From positions 360,278-424,277 of the forward strand of contig NZ_QYRN01000004.1 in the NCBI RefSeq assembly GCF_003583935.1: a stretch of DNA of 64,000 bases. The letters run 5' to 3'. Made by a program: the position numbers and the translations under genes. Each line of letters starts with the position of its first letter. The first letter of the stretch is position 1. Below the pieces are notes generated by a model. That model had not been told where the DNA came from. It searched no databases and saw only the letters and a program-made list of their open reading frames with translations. Below are positions 1 through 10,131 of the stretch, piece by piece. This DNA is from Aureimonas flava (GTDB lineage Bacteria > Pseudomonadota > Alphaproteobacteria > Rhizobiales > Rhizobiaceae).

Positions 1-683
1 TGGAGCCGGGCGTGACCGTGGAGCCCTTCGCCGTGATCGGCCCGGAGGTCGAGATCGGCTCGGGAACGGTGATCGGAAGCGGGGCGACGATCGGCGGGCG
101 CTGCCGGATCGGGCGTGACTGCCGCATCGGCACGCAGGCGAGCGTCCAGCATGCGCTGGTCGGCAACCACGTGATCCTGCATCCGGGCGTTCGCGTGGGG
201 CAGGACGGTTTCGGCTATGTCGCCGGCCCTCGAGGGTTGGTGAAACAGGTTCAGGTCGGCCGCGTGATCCTTCAGGATCATGTCGAGGTCGGGTCCAACT
301 CGACGATCGATCGCGGCGCGGTTCGCGACACGGTGGTGGGCGAAGGGACCAAGATCGACAATCTGGTCCAGATCGCCCACAACGTGGTGATCGGCCGGCA
401 TTGCGTGATCGTCGGTCAGGTCGGCATCGCCGGCAGCGTCACGATCGGCAACGGCGTTTCGGTCGGTGGACAGACCGGCTTCAACGGCCATGTGACGGTC
501 GGCGACGGCGCGCAGATCGCGGCCGTCAGTGTCGTCGCCACGGACGTTCCGGCCGGCGCGCGCTGGGGCGGCGTTCCGGCCCGGCCGATCAAGGATTGGT
601 TGCGCGACATGGCGGCGCTTCGGGGCCAGCCCAAGGAAAAGCGGAAGACGGCGGGTAGAGATGACGGACACGACGACGCTTGA
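1..683 (+). CDS. lpxD: UDP-3-O-acylglucosamine N-acyltransferase LpxD (3' part)
   Basis: The gene runs in from before the window; about 226 C-terminal residues are present, against roughly 340 in the family. It adds the second hydroxyacyl chain, N-linked, to UDP-3-O-acyl-glucosamine in lipid A synthesis (cytoplasm, homotrimer). The visible part is a run of hexapeptide repeats of the left-handed beta-helix type ([16 protein letters not shown]). The catalytic His lies in the QIAHN motif encoded near position 376. The in-frame codons GAG CCG GGC before the GTG at 12 show that this GTG is internal. The 3' end overlaps fabZ by 23 bases, as expected in a translationally coupled lpx operon. Confidence 0.95.
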   Translation, partial: EPGVTVEPFAVIGPEVEIGSGTVIGSGATIGGRCRIGRDCRIGTQASVQHALVGNHVILHPGVRVGQDGFGYVAGPRGLVKQVQVGRVILQDHVEVGSNSTIDRGAVRDTVVGEGTKIDNLVQIAHNVVIGRHCVIVGQVGIAGSVTIGNGVSVGGQTGFNGHVTVGDGAQIAAVSVVATDVPAGARWGGVPARPIKDWLRDMAALRGQPKEKRKTAGRDDGHDDA

Positions 684-1125
684 GAGCATCGATATTCTCG
701 GCATCCTGAAGCTTCTGCCGCACCGCTACCCGTTCCTGATGGTGGACCGGATCGTGGACATCGACGGGGACCGGAAGGCGCGGGGCCTGAAGAACGTCAC
801 CGCGAACGAGCCGCACTTCCTCGGCCACTTCCCGGAGTATCCGGTGATGCCGGGCGTCCTCATCATCGAGGGCATGGCCCAGACGGCGGGCGCGATCTGC
901 CAGAAGGCCACGGGCGGCGACGCAAACTCCATCGTCTATTTCATGACCATCGACGGGGCGAAGTTCCGCAAGCCTGTGGTGCCGGGCGACCTGCTCGAAT
1001 ACCACGTGGCCCAGACCAAGAAGCGCGGCAACATCTGGAAGTTCGACTGCCAGGCGATGGTGGAAGGCTCCAAGGTCGCCGAGGCGTCCATCAGCGCGAT
1101 GCTGGTCGCCGGCGAAGCCAAGTGA
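661..1125 (+). CDS. fabZ: 3-hydroxyacyl-ACP dehydratase FabZ
   Basis: A 154-residue hot-dog-fold enzyme that dehydrates 3-hydroxyacyl-ACP in fatty acid elongation, drawing on the same acyl pool as LpxA and LpxD. The catalytic His21 is in [12 protein letters not shown] and the catalytic Glu70 in [14 protein letters not shown] chose the ATG at 661 because it gives the normal family length and N-terminus; the reading frame is open further upstream, but only inside lpxD. It overlaps lpxD upstream and shares the GTGA junction with lpxA downstream. Confidence 0.97.
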   Translation: MTDTTTLESIDILGILKLLPHRYPFLMVDRIVDIDGDRKARGLKNVTANEPHFLGHFPEYPVMPGVLIIEGMAQTAGAICQKATGGDANSIVYFMTIDGAKFRKPVVPGDLLEYHVAQTKKRGNIWKFDCQAMVEGSKVAEASISAMLVAGEAK

Positions 1126-1931
1126 GCGGCGCCTATCGGGTTCATCCGTCCTCCATCGTGGAGGATGGGGCGCAGATCGGCGAGGGTTGCGAGATCGGGC
1201 CGTTCTGCGTGATCGGCGCCAATGTCGTGCTCGGCGCGGGATCGCGGTTGAAATCGCATGTCGTCCTAGCCGGAAACACGGCAATTGGCGAGGGTGCGCG
1301 CATCCATCCGTTCGCCTCGGTTGGCAACGAGCCGCAGCATCTCAAGTACGCGGGCGAGGACACGCGGCTCGTGATCGGCCGGAACTGCCTGATCCGCGAG
1401 CATGTCACCATGAATCCGGGGACGGTGCAGGGCCGGTCCGAGACCACCGTCGGCGACAATTGCGCCTTCTTCACCGGCTCGCACGTCGCGCACGATTGCG
1501 TGCTCGGCGACAACGTCACGCTCATCAACAATGTGATGCTGGCCGGCCATTGCGTGGTGGGCGAATTCGCGACGATCGCGGGCGGATCGGGCATTCACCA
1601 GTTCACCCGGATCGGCCACCACGCCTATGTCGGCGGCCTCGCGGCCGTGGAAGGCGACGTGATTCCCTTCGGCATGGTTCTCGGCAATCGTGCCTACCTC
1701 AGCGGCCTCAACGTGATCGGCATGAAGCGGGCCGGCTTCAACCGCGATGCCATCCGCAACGTGCGGAAGGCCTATCGCATGCTGTTCTCGGACGACCTGA
1801 CTTTCCGGGAGAACCTGGACGAGGTCGAGTCGGAGTATCCGGAGGATCCGCTTGTGCAGGACCTCCTCGGCTTCATCCGGGCGGGCGGCGATCGTGCGAT
1901 CTGCTTCCCGCGCAGCACACGGCCCGCTTGA
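1122..1931 (+). CDS. lpxA: UDP-N-acetylglucosamine O-acyltransferase LpxA
   Basis: First enzyme of lipid A synthesis: it transfers an (R)-3-hydroxyacyl chain from ACP to the 3-OH of UDP-GlcNAc. The 269 residues start with hexapeptide repeats ([14 protein letters not shown]) and contain the catalytic His124 in [14 protein letters not shown]-terminal helical part follows (about residues 200-269). The start is a GTG overlapping the fabZ stop by 4 bases (GTGA), which indicates translational coupling. The gene shares a 4-base overlap with lpxI at its 3' end. Confidence 0.97.
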   Translation: MSGAYRVHPSSIVEDGAQIGEGCEIGPFCVIGANVVLGAGSRLKSHVVLAGNTAIGEGARIHPFASVGNEPQHLKYAGEDTRLVIGRNCLIREHVTMNPGTVQGRSETTVGDNCAFFTGSHVAHDCVLGDNVTLINNVMLAGHCVVGEFATIAGGSGIHQFTRIGHHAYVGGLAAVEGDVIPFGMVLGNRAYLSGLNVIGMKRAGFNRDAIRNVRKAYRMLFSDDLTFRENLDEVESEYPEDPLVQDLLGFIRAGGDRAICFPRSTRPA

Positions 1932-2806
1932 GCCGGGCGGACACGGAGCGGACGGGCGAGGCCCTCGGCATCATCGCGGGGGGCGGTGTCCTGCCTCGGC
2001 TCGTCGCGGAAGCCGCGCGCGCCGACGGGCAGTTGCCCTTCGTGGTCGCCATCGCGGACGGCATCCGATCGGATTGGACCCCTTACGAATCGGTGAAGCT
2101 GCCGTGGTCGCGCACCGGCGACGTGTTCCCGATTCTCGCACGCCGCGGCATCCGGCGCGTGGTGTTCTGCGGAACCATCTCGGTGCGCCCCGACTATCGG
2201 TCGATGATTCCGAGCCCTCGGACGCTGATGATGCTTCCCGAAATCCTGCGCATGGTGCGCGGTGGCGACGACAGCCTGCTGCGTGCCGTGGCCGGCGTCT
2301 TCGAGCGGCGCGGGATCGGGGTCGTGGCCGTGCATTCCGTCCTGCACGACGTGCTGACCCCAGCGGGGAGCCTCACCAGGCGCGCGCCGGACAAGCGCGA
2401 CGACTTGGCCCTGCGTCGCGCCGCCCATGCCGCCGGCGAGATCGGCCGCCTGGACGTAGGGCAGGCCGTGGTGGCTTCGCCCGACCGCGTCATCGCGCTG
2501 GAGGGGATCGAGGGAACGCAGGCCATGCTGGAGCGCGTCGGTGCTTTGCGAGCGGCGGGGCGCATCGGCCGAAGCGAGCCCTGCGTGCTGTTCAAGGCCT
2601 TCAAGCCACAGCAGGACGAACGTTTCGATCTTCCGAGCATCGGCCGGGAGACGATCCGTCAGGCGAACGCGGCCGGCCTGCGAGGCATCGGTCTCAGTGC
2701 GGGGCGCTCGTTGATCCTCGAGGCGGGCGCGGTCGTGGAGGAGGCCGACGCAGCCGGGATGTTCGTGATCGGCACGTCGAAAACGGCGGAGGCGGAGGCC
2801 CCATGA
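1928..2806 (+). CDS. lpxI: UDP-2,3-diacylglucosamine pyrophosphatase LpxI
   Basis: LpxI (DUF1009 family) hydrolyses UDP-2,3-diacylglucosamine to lipid X. It replaces the unrelated LpxH in most alphaproteobacteria. The 292-residue product begins LGIIAGGGVLPRLVAEAA after a short leader and has the C-terminal domain with LFKAFKPQQDERFDLPSIG. The proposed start is TTG at 1928, which overlaps the lpxA stop as TTGA. The frame is open far upstream inside lpxA, but a start there would give a nonsense leader. The position between lpxA and lpxB is the usual one for lpxI. Confidence 0.92.
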   Translation: MSRADTERTGEALGIIAGGGVLPRLVAEAARADGQLPFVVAIADGIRSDWTPYESVKLPWSRTGDVFPILARRGIRRVVFCGTISVRPDYRSMIPSPRTLMMLPEILRMVRGGDDSLLRAVAGVFERRGIGVVAVHSVLHDVLTPAGSLTRRAPDKRDDLALRRAAHAAGEIGRLDVGQAVVASPDRVIALEGIEGTQAMLERVGALRAAGRIGRSEPCVLFKAFKPQQDERFDLPSIGRETIRQANAAGLRGIGLSAGRSLILEAGAVVEEADAAGMFVIGTSKTAEAEAP

Positions 2807-3978
2807 AGGTCGCCTTCGTCCTCGGCGAGGAATCGGCGGACCGGATCGGGGCCGATCTCCTGCGGCATCTCGTGGCGCTGTCGCCCGAGCCCGTGGAGGC
2901 GATCGGCCTCGGCGGCGCGGCGATGCGCGAGGAGGGGCTCCCCTCGCTCTTCGACATCGAGGAGCTGTCGATCATCGGCGTCGGCGCCATCGTCGCGCGG
3001 CTGCCGAAACTCGTGGGGCGGCTGAACCAGACCGTCGCGTTCCTGCGCTCCGAGCGGCCGGACCTCGTCGTCACGATCGACAGCTTCACCTTCACCAACC
3101 GCGTGGCGGCTCGGCTCCGGCCCGCGCTGCCAGACGCCGTCTTCGTCAACATCGTCCCGCCCGCGATCTGGGCCTATCGGCCGGAACGGGCGAAGAAGCT
3201 CGAGGCCGCGGTCGACCGCACACTTTGCCTGTTTCCCTTCGAGCCTGAGGCTTTTGAGCGGCACGGTGGCCCGCCGGCCACCTATATCGGCCATCCGATC
3301 ATGTCGGACCCGCGTCTTGCCACGATCCTCGCGCGCGACAGCGCACACGGAATGCGGCGCCCGTCGGAGACGCCGACGCTCTTGATCCTTCCGGGGTCGC
3401 GGCGCGGCGAGATCGGCCGCCTGATGGACGACTTCGGCCGGACCTTCGCCGAACTCTCTGCGCGCCTGCCGGGCGTGCGCGGCGTCCTGCCCGCCGTCGC
3501 CCGCGTGCGTCCGCTGATCGAGGAGAAGCTGGCGACGTGGGCGGTGCGGCCGGAGGTGGTGGAGGGCGACGACGCGAAATGGCGGGCGTTTGCCGAATCC
3601 GACGCGGCGCTCGCGGCCTCGGGTACGGTCGCGCTCGAACTGTCGCTGGCCGCGATGCCCATGGCGCTGGCCTACCGGCTCGACCCACTGTCCTACCAGT
3701 TGCGGCATCTGATGACGGGGTGGACGGCGGCGCTGCCGAACTTCATCGCCGGTCATCCGCTGGTGCCGGAACACTTCCACGACATGATCCAGCCCGAGCA
3801 TCTTGCGCGGCGACTGGAGCGCCTGATGACGGACACGCCGGAGCGTGCGGCGCAGATGCGCGGGTTCGACACGATCCGCGATCGGATGACGGTGCCCGAA
3901 CCGCCTGGCGCGGCGGCCGCGCGGATCCTTCTCGACCTCCATGCCCGAAAGAAAACGGGCGCCGTAGCGCCCGCCTGA
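2803..3978 (+). CDS. lpxB: lipid-A-disaccharide synthase LpxB
   Basis: A membrane-associated GT19 glycosyltransferase that joins lipid X to UDP-2,3-diacylglucosamine to form the lipid A disaccharide. The 391 residues show the N-terminal GEESADRIGADLL, the family segment VPPAIWAYRPERAKK (about 118-132) and LPGSRRGEI (about 196-204), which belongs to the UDP-sugar-binding half. The start is the ATG overlapping the lpxI stop (ATGA). It is the last gene of the lipid A operon in this window; its 3' codons double as the terminator of convergent gltA. Confidence 0.96.
   Translation: MKVAFVLGEESADRIGADLLRHLVALSPEPVEAIGLGGAAMREEGLPSLFDIEELSIIGVGAIVARLPKLVGRLNQTVAFLRSERPDLVVTIDSFTFTNRVAARLRPALPDAVFVNIVPPAIWAYRPERAKKLEAAVDRTLCLFPFEPEAFERHGGPPATYIGHPIMSDPRLATILARDSAHGMRRPSETPTLLILPGSRRGEIGRLMDDFGRTFAELSARLPGVRGVLPAVARVRPLIEEKLATWAVRPEVVEGDDAKWRAFAESDAALAASGTVALELSLAAMPMALAYRLDPLSYQLRHLMTGWTAALPNFIAGHPLVPEHFHDMIQPEHLARRLERLMTDTPERAAQMRGFDTIRDRMTVPEPPGAAAARILLDLHARKKTGAVAPA
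3947..3973 (-). terminator. intrinsic terminator of gltA, inside the 3' end of lpxB
   Basis: A perfect 7-bp stem CGGGCGC / GCGCCCG with a CGTA loop (3956-3973). Read on the minus strand, a T-rich run (TTTTCTTTC) follows at 3955-3947. This is a textbook intrinsic terminator for gltA, whose stop lies 27 bases earlier in that direction. The hairpin lies entirely within the last codons of lpxB, so the two convergent genes share the bases. On the plus strand it lacks a T-run. Confidence 0.8.
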
Positions 3979-4000
3979 TCCTCTCGCGTGGTCGTGCGGC

Positions 4001-5290
4001 TCAGCCGCGCGCCTCGACCGGAGCGTAGTCGCGCTGCGCCGCGCCCGTATAAAGCTGGCGCGGACGGCCGATACGCTGGTGCGGATCCTCGATCATCTCC
4101 TTCCACTGCGCGATCCAGCCCACGGTGCGGGCGACCGCGAACAGCACCGTGAACATCTCGGTGGGGAAGCCGAGCGCCTTCAGCGTGATGCCGGAGTAGA
4201 AGTCGACGTTCGGATAGAGCTTCTTCTCGATGAAGTACGGATCGTGCAGCGCGATCTGCTCGAGCTCCATCGCCACTTCGAGCAGCGGATCGTCCTTGAT
4301 GCCGAGCTCGTTCAGCACCTCGTGGCAGGTCTGCTGCATGATCTTGGCGCGCGGGTCGTAGTTCTTGTAGACCCGGTGGCCGAATCCCATGAGGCGGAAC
4401 GGGTCGTTCTTGTCCTTCGCGCGGGCGATGAACTCGGGAATCCGCTCCTTGCTGCCGATCTCGGCCAGCATGTTGAGCGCCGCCTCGTTGGCGCCGCCGT
4501 GGGCCGGCCCCCAGAGGCAGGCGATGCCCGCCGCGATGCAGGCGAAGGGGTTGGCGCCCGAGGAGCCCGCCAGGCGGACGGTCGAGGTCGAGGCGTTCTG
4601 CTCGTGATCCGCGTGCAGGGTGAAGATCCGATCCATCGCTCGGGCGAGAACCGGGTTGATCTGGTACGGCTCGCAGGGAACCGCGAAGCACATGTGCAGG
4701 AAGTTTTCCGCGTAGGAGAGGTCGTTGCGCGGATAAACGAACGGCTGGCCGATGTGGTACTTGTAGGCCATGGCCGCCAGCGTCGGCGTCTTGGCGATCA
4801 TGCGGATCGACGCGACCATGCGCTGGTGCGGATCGGCGATGTCGGTGGAGTCGTGGTAGAAGGCCGACAGCGCGCCCACCGAGCCGACCATCACGGCCAT
4901 CGGATGCGCGTCGCGGCGGAAGCCCGTGTAGAAGCGGGACATCTGCTCGTGCACCATGGTGTGGCGCGTCACCCGGTAGGAGAAGTCGCTCATCTCGTTC
5001 GCGGTCGGCAATTCGCCGTAGAGCAGGAGATAGCAGGTCTCCAGGAAGTTGCCCTTCTCGGCGAGCTGATCGATCGGGTAGCCGCGATGCAGGAGGACGC
5101 CCTCGTCGCCGTCGATGAAGGTGATCTTCGATTCGCAGGACGCGGTCGAGGTGAAGCCGGGGTCGTAGGTGAACAGCCCGGTGTCCTTGTAGAGCGCCGC
5201 AATGTCGACGACATCGGGACCGATCGTCCCTTGGCGCAGCTTCAGCTCGGTTTCCTTCGCGCCTAAGGACAGTTTCGCCGAATCGGTCAT
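4001..5290 (-). CDS. gltA: citrate synthase (type II)
   Basis: It condenses acetyl-CoA and oxaloacetate to citrate, the entry step of the TCA cycle. The 429-residue length and the N-terminal beta-rich segment ([25 protein letters not shown]) are those of the large hexameric type found in Gram-negative bacteria. The family signature [16 protein letters not shown] carries an active-site His, and further catalytic motifs ([13 protein letters not shown]) are intact. The start ATG at 5290 is preceded by a clear Shine-Dalgarno run, AAGGGG. The gene stands alone, with its own terminator inside lpxB. Confidence 0.97.
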   Translation of the reverse strand: MTDSAKLSLGAKETELKLRQGTIGPDVVDIAALYKDTGLFTYDPGFTSTASCESKITFIDGDEGVLLHRGYPIDQLAEKGNFLETCYLLLYGELPTANEMSDFSYRVTRHTMVHEQMSRFYTGFRRDAHPMAVMVGSVGALSAFYHDSTDIADPHQRMVASIRMIAKTPTLAAMAYKYHIGQPFVYPRNDLSYAENFLHMCFAVPCEPYQINPVLARAMDRIFTLHADHEQNASTSTVRLAGSSGANPFACIAAGIACLWGPAHGGANEAALNMLAEIGSKERIPEFIARAKDKNDPFRLMGFGHRVYKNYDPRAKIMQQTCHEVLNELGIKDDPLLEVAMELEQIALHDPYFIEKKLYPNVDFYSGITLKALGFPTEMFTVLFAVARTVGWIAQWKEMIEDPHQRIGRPRQLYTGAAQRDYAPVEARG

Positions 5291-5429
5291 GCGTTACCCC
5301 TTCTGAAAGACCGCGCAGGCTGGGCCCGACGGGAGCTTGCCGGCCCGGAACGCGCGGAGGCGCAACCCGGGCCATTGGTGAGCGGAATATTGCACCGCAC
5401 TCTATTAAGCGCCAGTGCAGAGCGTTGGT

Positions 5430-6851
5430 TCATGCGGCCTGTTCGCGCAGTCTGGCCAATGTTTCATCACGCCCGAGAACGTCCAGAACGTCGAAGACGC
5501 CGGGCGACGTGGTCTTGCCCGTGAGCGCGGCGCGCAAGGGTTGAGCAGCCTTGCCGAGTTTCAGGCCCTGCTGCTCGGCGTAGTCTCGCACCGCGGCTTC
5601 GACGCTGGCCGCGTTCCAATCGGCGACCTGCTCCAGGACGGGCAGGAGACCGGACACGACCTCGCGTCCACCACCGGCCAGGATTTCCTCGGCCTTCGGC
5701 TCGATGGCCAGCGGGCGGGCGGCGAACAGGTAGGCCGAGCTCTCGGCAAGTTCCACCAGCGTCTTCGCGCGTTCCTTGAGGCCAGGCATCGCCCGCAGCA
5801 GGCGGTCGCGCACCACTTCGTCCGGTTCGGACCGCAGGATGGCGCCGTTCGGCAGATGCTCGCGCACGGACATCAGCATGTCCACGAGCTCCGCGTCGCC
5901 GCTGGCGCGGATCCAGTGGCCGTTCACCGCGTCGAGCTTGGCGAAGTCGAAGCGCGCCGCCCCCCGGTTCACGTCGTCGATGTCGAACCAGGCGATCATC
6001 TCCTCCGGCGAGATGATCTCGTCGTCGCCGTGGCTCCAGCCGAGGCGCACGAGATAGTTCTTCAGGCCGACGGGAAGGTAGCCCATCTCGCGATACGCCT
6101 CGACGCCCAGCGCGCCGTGCCGCTTCGACAGCTTGGCCCCGTCCGCGCCGTGAATGAGCGGGATGTGCGCGAAAACCGGCACGTCCCAGTCCATCGCACG
6201 GTAGATCAGCGTCTGGCGGCCGGCATTGGTCAGGTGGTCGTCGCCGCGGATGATGTGCGTGACGCCCATGTCGTGGTCGTCCACGACGACGGCGTGCATG
6301 TAGGTCGGCGTTCCGTCCGAGCGCAGCAGGATGAAGTCGTCCAGGTCCTTGTTGGGGAAGCGGACCTCGCCCTGTACGCGGTCCTGCACCACGGTCTCGC
6401 CGTCGAGCGGCGCCTTGATGCGGATCACGGGCTTGACCCCCGCCGGTGCCTCCGACGGATCGCGATCGCGCCAACGGCCGTCGTAGCGCGGCGGCCGCTT
6501 CTCCGCCTTCGCCTTCTCGCGCATCTCGTCGAGCTCGGCGGGCGAGGCGTAGCAATAGTACGCCTTGCCGGCGGCCACGAGGGCTTCGGCGACCTCGCGG
6601 TGGCGCGCGGCGCGGGCGAACTGGGACACCGGCGGCTCGTCCGCATCGAGGCCGAGCCAATGCAGCCCCTCGATGATCGCCGAGACGGCAGCCTCGGTGG
6701 AACGCTCGCGGTCGGTGTCCTCGATGCGTAGCAGCATCTTGCCGCCCATCCGCCGCGCGTAGAGCCAATTGAAGAGCGCCGTGCGCGCGCCGCCAATGTG
6801 AAGATAGCCCGTCGGCGACGGTGCGAACCGGGTTACCACGCGGTCGGTCAT
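5430..6851 (-). CDS. gltX: glutamate--tRNA ligase
   Basis: Class I aminoacyl-tRNA synthetase charging tRNA-Glu (and often tRNA-Gln in organisms that use the amidotransferase route). The HIGH-type motif is in [13 protein letters not shown] (11-23) and the KMSKS-type motif in AKLSKRHG (239-246). Its 473 residues are normal for the family. The start is the ATG at 6851, preceded by GAGG about 8 bases upstream; the frame is open further upstream, but that leader has no family resemblance. It is divergent from comEC. Alphaproteobacteria often carry two gltX copies, so a second may exist elsewhere. Confidence 0.96.
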   Translation of the reverse strand: MTDRVVTRFAPSPTGYLHIGGARTALFNWLYARRMGGKMLLRIEDTDRERSTEAAVSAIIEGLHWLGLDADEPPVSQFARAARHREVAEALVAAGKAYYCYASPAELDEMREKAKAEKRPPRYDGRWRDRDPSEAPAGVKPVIRIKAPLDGETVVQDRVQGEVRFPNKDLDDFILLRSDGTPTYMHAVVVDDHDMGVTHIIRGDDHLTNAGRQTLIYRAMDWDVPVFAHIPLIHGADGAKLSKRHGALGVEAYREMGYLPVGLKNYLVRLGWSHGDDEIISPEEMIAWFDIDDVNRGAARFDFAKLDAVNGHWIRASGDAELVDMLMSVREHLPNGAILRSEPDEVVRDRLLRAMPGLKERAKTLVELAESSAYLFAARPLAIEPKAEEILAGGGREVVSGLLPVLEQVADWNAASVEAAVRDYAEQQGLKLGKAAQPLRAALTGKTTSPGVFDVLDVLGRDETLARLREQAA

Positions 6852-6998
6852 CCAAGATCCTCGAAGGTGGGGCGTCTCGGCCCGGGGCCGGGCGGCGGTG
6901 GTCCGCGAAAGCCTGTGCGAACCCGGCGAGACGATGCCTGTCTTTTTCGAGCCGTGGTGTAGCATAGAGGACAGGGGAGACAAGCGAAGCGAACCATC

Positions 6999-9317
6999 GT
7001 GACCTCAGCCGATCCAGGCATCGCGGCGCGTGCGCTGTCTTCCGGGGCGCAGGCCGGCACCGCGCCGCTCGCCGCGCCGCGCGCTCGCTGGCGCCGGTGG
7101 GCGGTCGCGCAACTCTCTCTCGAAGAACGGGCGCGCAGCGGCTTCGCGCTGTTTCCGATCGCCATGATGGTCGCGGCCGTCCTCGTCTACCGCGGGCCCG
7201 TCCGGCCGGACGTGCCGTCCGTGGCCATGCTCGCCGTCTGCGCGCTGGCCCTCGTGTCGCCGTGGGTCCACGCACGCCCGCTGCGCACGGCGGGGATCGT
7301 TCTCCTTGGCCTCGCGGCAGGCCTTGCGGCCTGCCATGTGGAACTTGCCCGCACCCGCACCACCGTTTTCTCGGGGGAGGCGACCGTTCGCCTCACGGGG
7401 ACCGTGGTGCGACGCGAGCAGGACGAACGCGGGCGATACCGCTATCTGCTCGACGTCTCGCACACCGAGCGACCCGTCCTGTCGCGGCCGCCCGAGCGCG
7501 TGCGCATCGTCGTCTCCAGCCGTCACGAACCCTTGGCGATCGGGGCGCGGTACATGGGGCTCGTGCGCCTGCGCCCGCCCGCCGGCCCCGCGTTTCCCGG
7601 CGCGCACGACTTCGCCTTCGGCGCCTACTTCGACGGATTGGGCGCTTACGGCTTTTCGCTCGGTGCTCCCGAATCCGGAGGCGAGCTGCGCGACCCGACA
7701 TTCGCCGACCGGGTCGCCACGCTTCGGCTGACGATGAGCGAGCGGATCCGCGAGGCTCTGCCGGGCCCCACGGGCGCGGTCGCGGCGGCGCTGGTGACGG
7801 GAGACCGCGCCGGCATCCCCGACGACATCAACGAGGACCTGCGGATCACCGGCCTCGCCCACGTCCTGTCGATCAGCGGCTTTCACATGGCGCTGGTCGC
7901 GGGATTCTTCATGCTCGCGACCCGCCTCGGCCTTGCCGCCGTCGCCCCGCTCGCGCTGCACTGGCCGGTCAAGAAGATTGCGGCGCTGGTCGCGCTGGCG
8001 GGCACGGGCTTCTATTTCCTTCTGGCAGGCGACAACGCGGCGACAGAACGGTCCTTCGTGATGATCGCGGTGATGCTCGGCGCGATTCTGTTCGACCGAC
8101 CGGCGCTGACGCTGCGAAACGTCTGCGTGGCCGCCGTCGTGGTGATCGCCTTCACGCCGCACGCCGTCGTCACCGCGACGTTCCAGATGTCGTTCGCCGC
8201 CACGGCCGCGCTGATCGGCGCCTATGGCGCCTATGCGCGGTGGCGGGTGCGGCGAGGGAGGCCCACGCGCGGCTGGCTCGATCCGCGCGCGATCGCGGCC
8301 TTCGTTTCCGGCGCAGCGGTCTCTTCGCTGATCGCGGGCGGCGCGACGGCGCCCTTCGCCATCCATCACTTCCAGCGCGGCGCGCCGTTCTCGTTGATCG
8401 CCAACGTGCTGGTGACGCCGATCTTCAGCTTGGCCGTCATGCCTCTCGGGATGATTTCGGCCCTGTCCATGCCGTTCGGACTGCACGCCTGGCCTCTCGC
8501 GGCGATGGGATGGGGGCTCGATCTCGTGTTCGCCACGGCGGGCTGGCTTGCCGACGCTCTGCCGGACTACCCGACGGGGCGGATGAGCGGCACCGCGCTC
8601 CTGTGCTTCTCGGCTGCGATCCTGATCCTGTCCTTCTCGGCCAGCGCCTTCCGGTGGGCCGCGCTCGCCCCGGCCGCACTCGGCCTCGTTCTGTTTCGCC
8701 CAGGTCCGCCGCCGGAGCTTTTGATCTTCGAAAGCGGGCGCGAGGTCGCGGTGCTGGATGCCGGCGGCGCGATCCGCTCGCTGCGGCCCCGCCCCGCGGC
8801 CTTCGTCTGGGATCAATGGCGGCGGGCCTATCCGGGGTCGCCCCCGGAAAAGGGAGAGGCGGACCGCGCCGAAGCGGACGCCCCCTCGACCGCCGGAGGG
8901 CAGGGCTCGGCGGCCGCGATCGATGCGACCGACGCTTTTCGCTGCGAGAACGGTATCTGTCACGCGCGCACGCGGACCGGCATCGTGGTCGGCTGGAGCG
9001 ACGACTACGAAACGCTCGACGAGCTCTGCCGCACCAGCGAAGTCGCCATCATGGCCCGCGCGGTCCGCGCCCGCCGCTGCGACGCGGGCGGCGGTCAACT
9101 CGTCACCCTGAGAACGCTGCGGCGGACCGGATCGCTTGCCGTCTCCCGAGGTCCCGACGGAGCCGTCGTCCTGGAACCCTCGGTTCCCGCCGTTCCGCAG
9201 GAGTGGAACCGCCATCGCCTGGCCCCTTGGCCCGAGCGATGGCGCCGCGACGGGGACGGTCCGGCTCCGTCCGATGGTTCGACCGCACGCGATCCGGCAA
9301 ATGCCGAGACGCCATGA
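6999..9317 (+). CDS. ComEC/Rec2 family competence-type membrane protein
   Basis: A 772-residue polytopic inner-membrane protein. The N-terminal part resembles the DUF4131 region. The competence domain core is about residues 250-540, with the recognisable [10 protein letters not shown] and [16 protein letters not shown] segments followed by many hydrophobic helices. In naturally competent bacteria ComEC forms the DNA uptake channel; its role in this organism is inferred only. The C-terminal 180 residues carry [23 protein letters not shown], but I see no HxHxDH metallo-beta-lactamase motif. The start is a GTG with an upstream GGGGAG run about 16 bases away, so the exact start is uncertain. Confidence 0.88.
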   Translation: MTSADPGIAARALSSGAQAGTAPLAAPRARWRRWAVAQLSLEERARSGFALFPIAMMVAAVLVYRGPVRPDVPSVAMLAVCALALVSPWVHARPLRTAGIVLLGLAAGLAACHVELARTRTTVFSGEATVRLTGTVVRREQDERGRYRYLLDVSHTERPVLSRPPERVRIVVSSRHEPLAIGARYMGLVRLRPPAGPAFPGAHDFAFGAYFDGLGAYGFSLGAPESGGELRDPTFADRVATLRLTMSERIREALPGPTGAVAAALVTGDRAGIPDDINEDLRITGLAHVLSISGFHMALVAGFFMLATRLGLAAVAPLALHWPVKKIAALVALAGTGFYFLLAGDNAATERSFVMIAVMLGAILFDRPALTLRNVCVAAVVVIAFTPHAVVTATFQMSFAATAALIGAYGAYARWRVRRGRPTRGWLDPRAIAAFVSGAAVSSLIAGGATAPFAIHHFQRGAPFSLIANVLVTPIFSLAVMPLGMISALSMPFGLHAWPLAAMGWGLDLVFATAGWLADALPDYPTGRMSGTALLCFSAAILILSFSASAFRWAALAPAALGLVLFRPGPPPELLIFESGREVAVLDAGGAIRSLRPRPAAFVWDQWRRAYPGSPPEKGEADRAEADAPSTAGGQGSAAAIDATDAFRCENGICHARTRTGIVVGWSDDYETLDELCRTSEVAIMARAVRARRCDAGGGQLVTLRTLRRTGSLAVSRGPDGAVVLEPSVPAVPQEWNRHRLAPWPERWRRDGDGPAPSDGSTARDPANAETP

Positions 9318-9385
9318 GGCCGGCGGGGCGCGGTTCCGGCGGCGGTGGCCGACGCCGGGCATCGTCCGGCGCCGCGGGATCGCCT

Positions 9386-10069
9386 TCAGTGGTAGCGGCG
9401 GATCAGCCCGACCAGCTTTCCCTGCACCTTGACGCGCTCGGCGCCGAGTAGCCGCGTCTCGTAGGCCGGGTTGGCCGCCTCGAGCGCCACCATGTTGCCT
9501 TTCCGGCGGAAGCGCTTCAGCGTCGCTTCCTCGTCGTCCACGAGGGCCACGACGATCTCGCCGACGGTCGCCGAGTCCGACCGCTGGATCACGACCGTAT
9601 CGCCGTCGAGAATGCCCGCCTCGATCATCGAGTCGCCCTTCACCTCCAGAGCGTAGTGCTCTCCGGCTCCCAGCATCTCGGGCGGAACGACGATATCGTG
9701 CGTGTTCTGCTGGATCGCGGAGATGGGTACGCCGGCCGCGATCCGACCCATGACCGGCACCGAGGACGTGTCACGCTCGACCGTGCGCGGCGTCTTGAAC
9801 AGCGGCTCGACATTGGACGGAAGGGGAGGCGGAGCCGCCGCGGCTCGCCCGGCGGATTCGGGCAGCTTCACCACCTCCAGCGCGCGTGCCCTGTTGGGAA
9901 GGCGGCGGATGAAGCCACGTTCCTCGAGCGCCGTGATCAGGCGATGGATGCCCGATTTCGAGCGCAGATCCAGCGCGTCCTTCATCTCGTCGAACGAAGG
10001 CGGAACGCCGACCGATTGCAACCGCTCGTGAATGAACATCAGGAGGTCGTGCTGCTTGCGGGTCAGCAT
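9386..10069 (-). CDS. lexA: SOS repressor LexA
   Basis: Repressor of the DNA-damage response that self-cleaves when RecA is activated. The 227 residues comprise an N-terminal winged helix ([18 protein letters not shown] to about 70), a linker, and a S24 peptidase domain. The cleavage site is Ala112-Gly113 in GRIAAGVP. The catalytic pair is Ser147 (VKGDSM) and Lys185 (EATLKRF). An SOS box sits 40 bases upstream of the start, so autoregulation is expected. It follows moeA in the same direction and may be read both from the upstream operon and from its own promoter. Confidence 0.97.
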   Translation of the reverse strand: MLTRKQHDLLMFIHERLQSVGVPPSFDEMKDALDLRSKSGIHRLITALEERGFIRRLPNRARALEVVKLPESAGRAAAAPPPLPSNVEPLFKTPRTVERDTSSVPVMGRIAAGVPISAIQQNTHDIVVPPEMLGAGEHYALEVKGDSMIEAGILDGDTVVIQRSDSATVGEIVVALVDDEEATLKRFRRKGNMVALEAANPAYETRLLGAERVKVQGKLVGLIRRYH

Positions 10070-10108
10070 GGGATGATTCCTCGAAACAAAACCTGAACAA
10101 AACTAGCT

Positions 10109-10123
10109 GTTCCGTTTGTGTTC
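10109..10123 (-). promoter_or_regulatory. SOS box of lexA
   Basis: GTTC at 10109-10112 and GTTC at 10120-10123 are separated by exactly 7 bases. This matches the direct-repeat LexA operator known from alphaproteobacteria (GTTC-N7-GTTC), which differs from the palindromic CTGT-type box of E. coli. It lies between moeA and lexA, 40 bases before the lexA start, where a repressor would cover the promoter. Confidence 0.82.
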
Positions 10124-10131
10124 TGCAAGGA

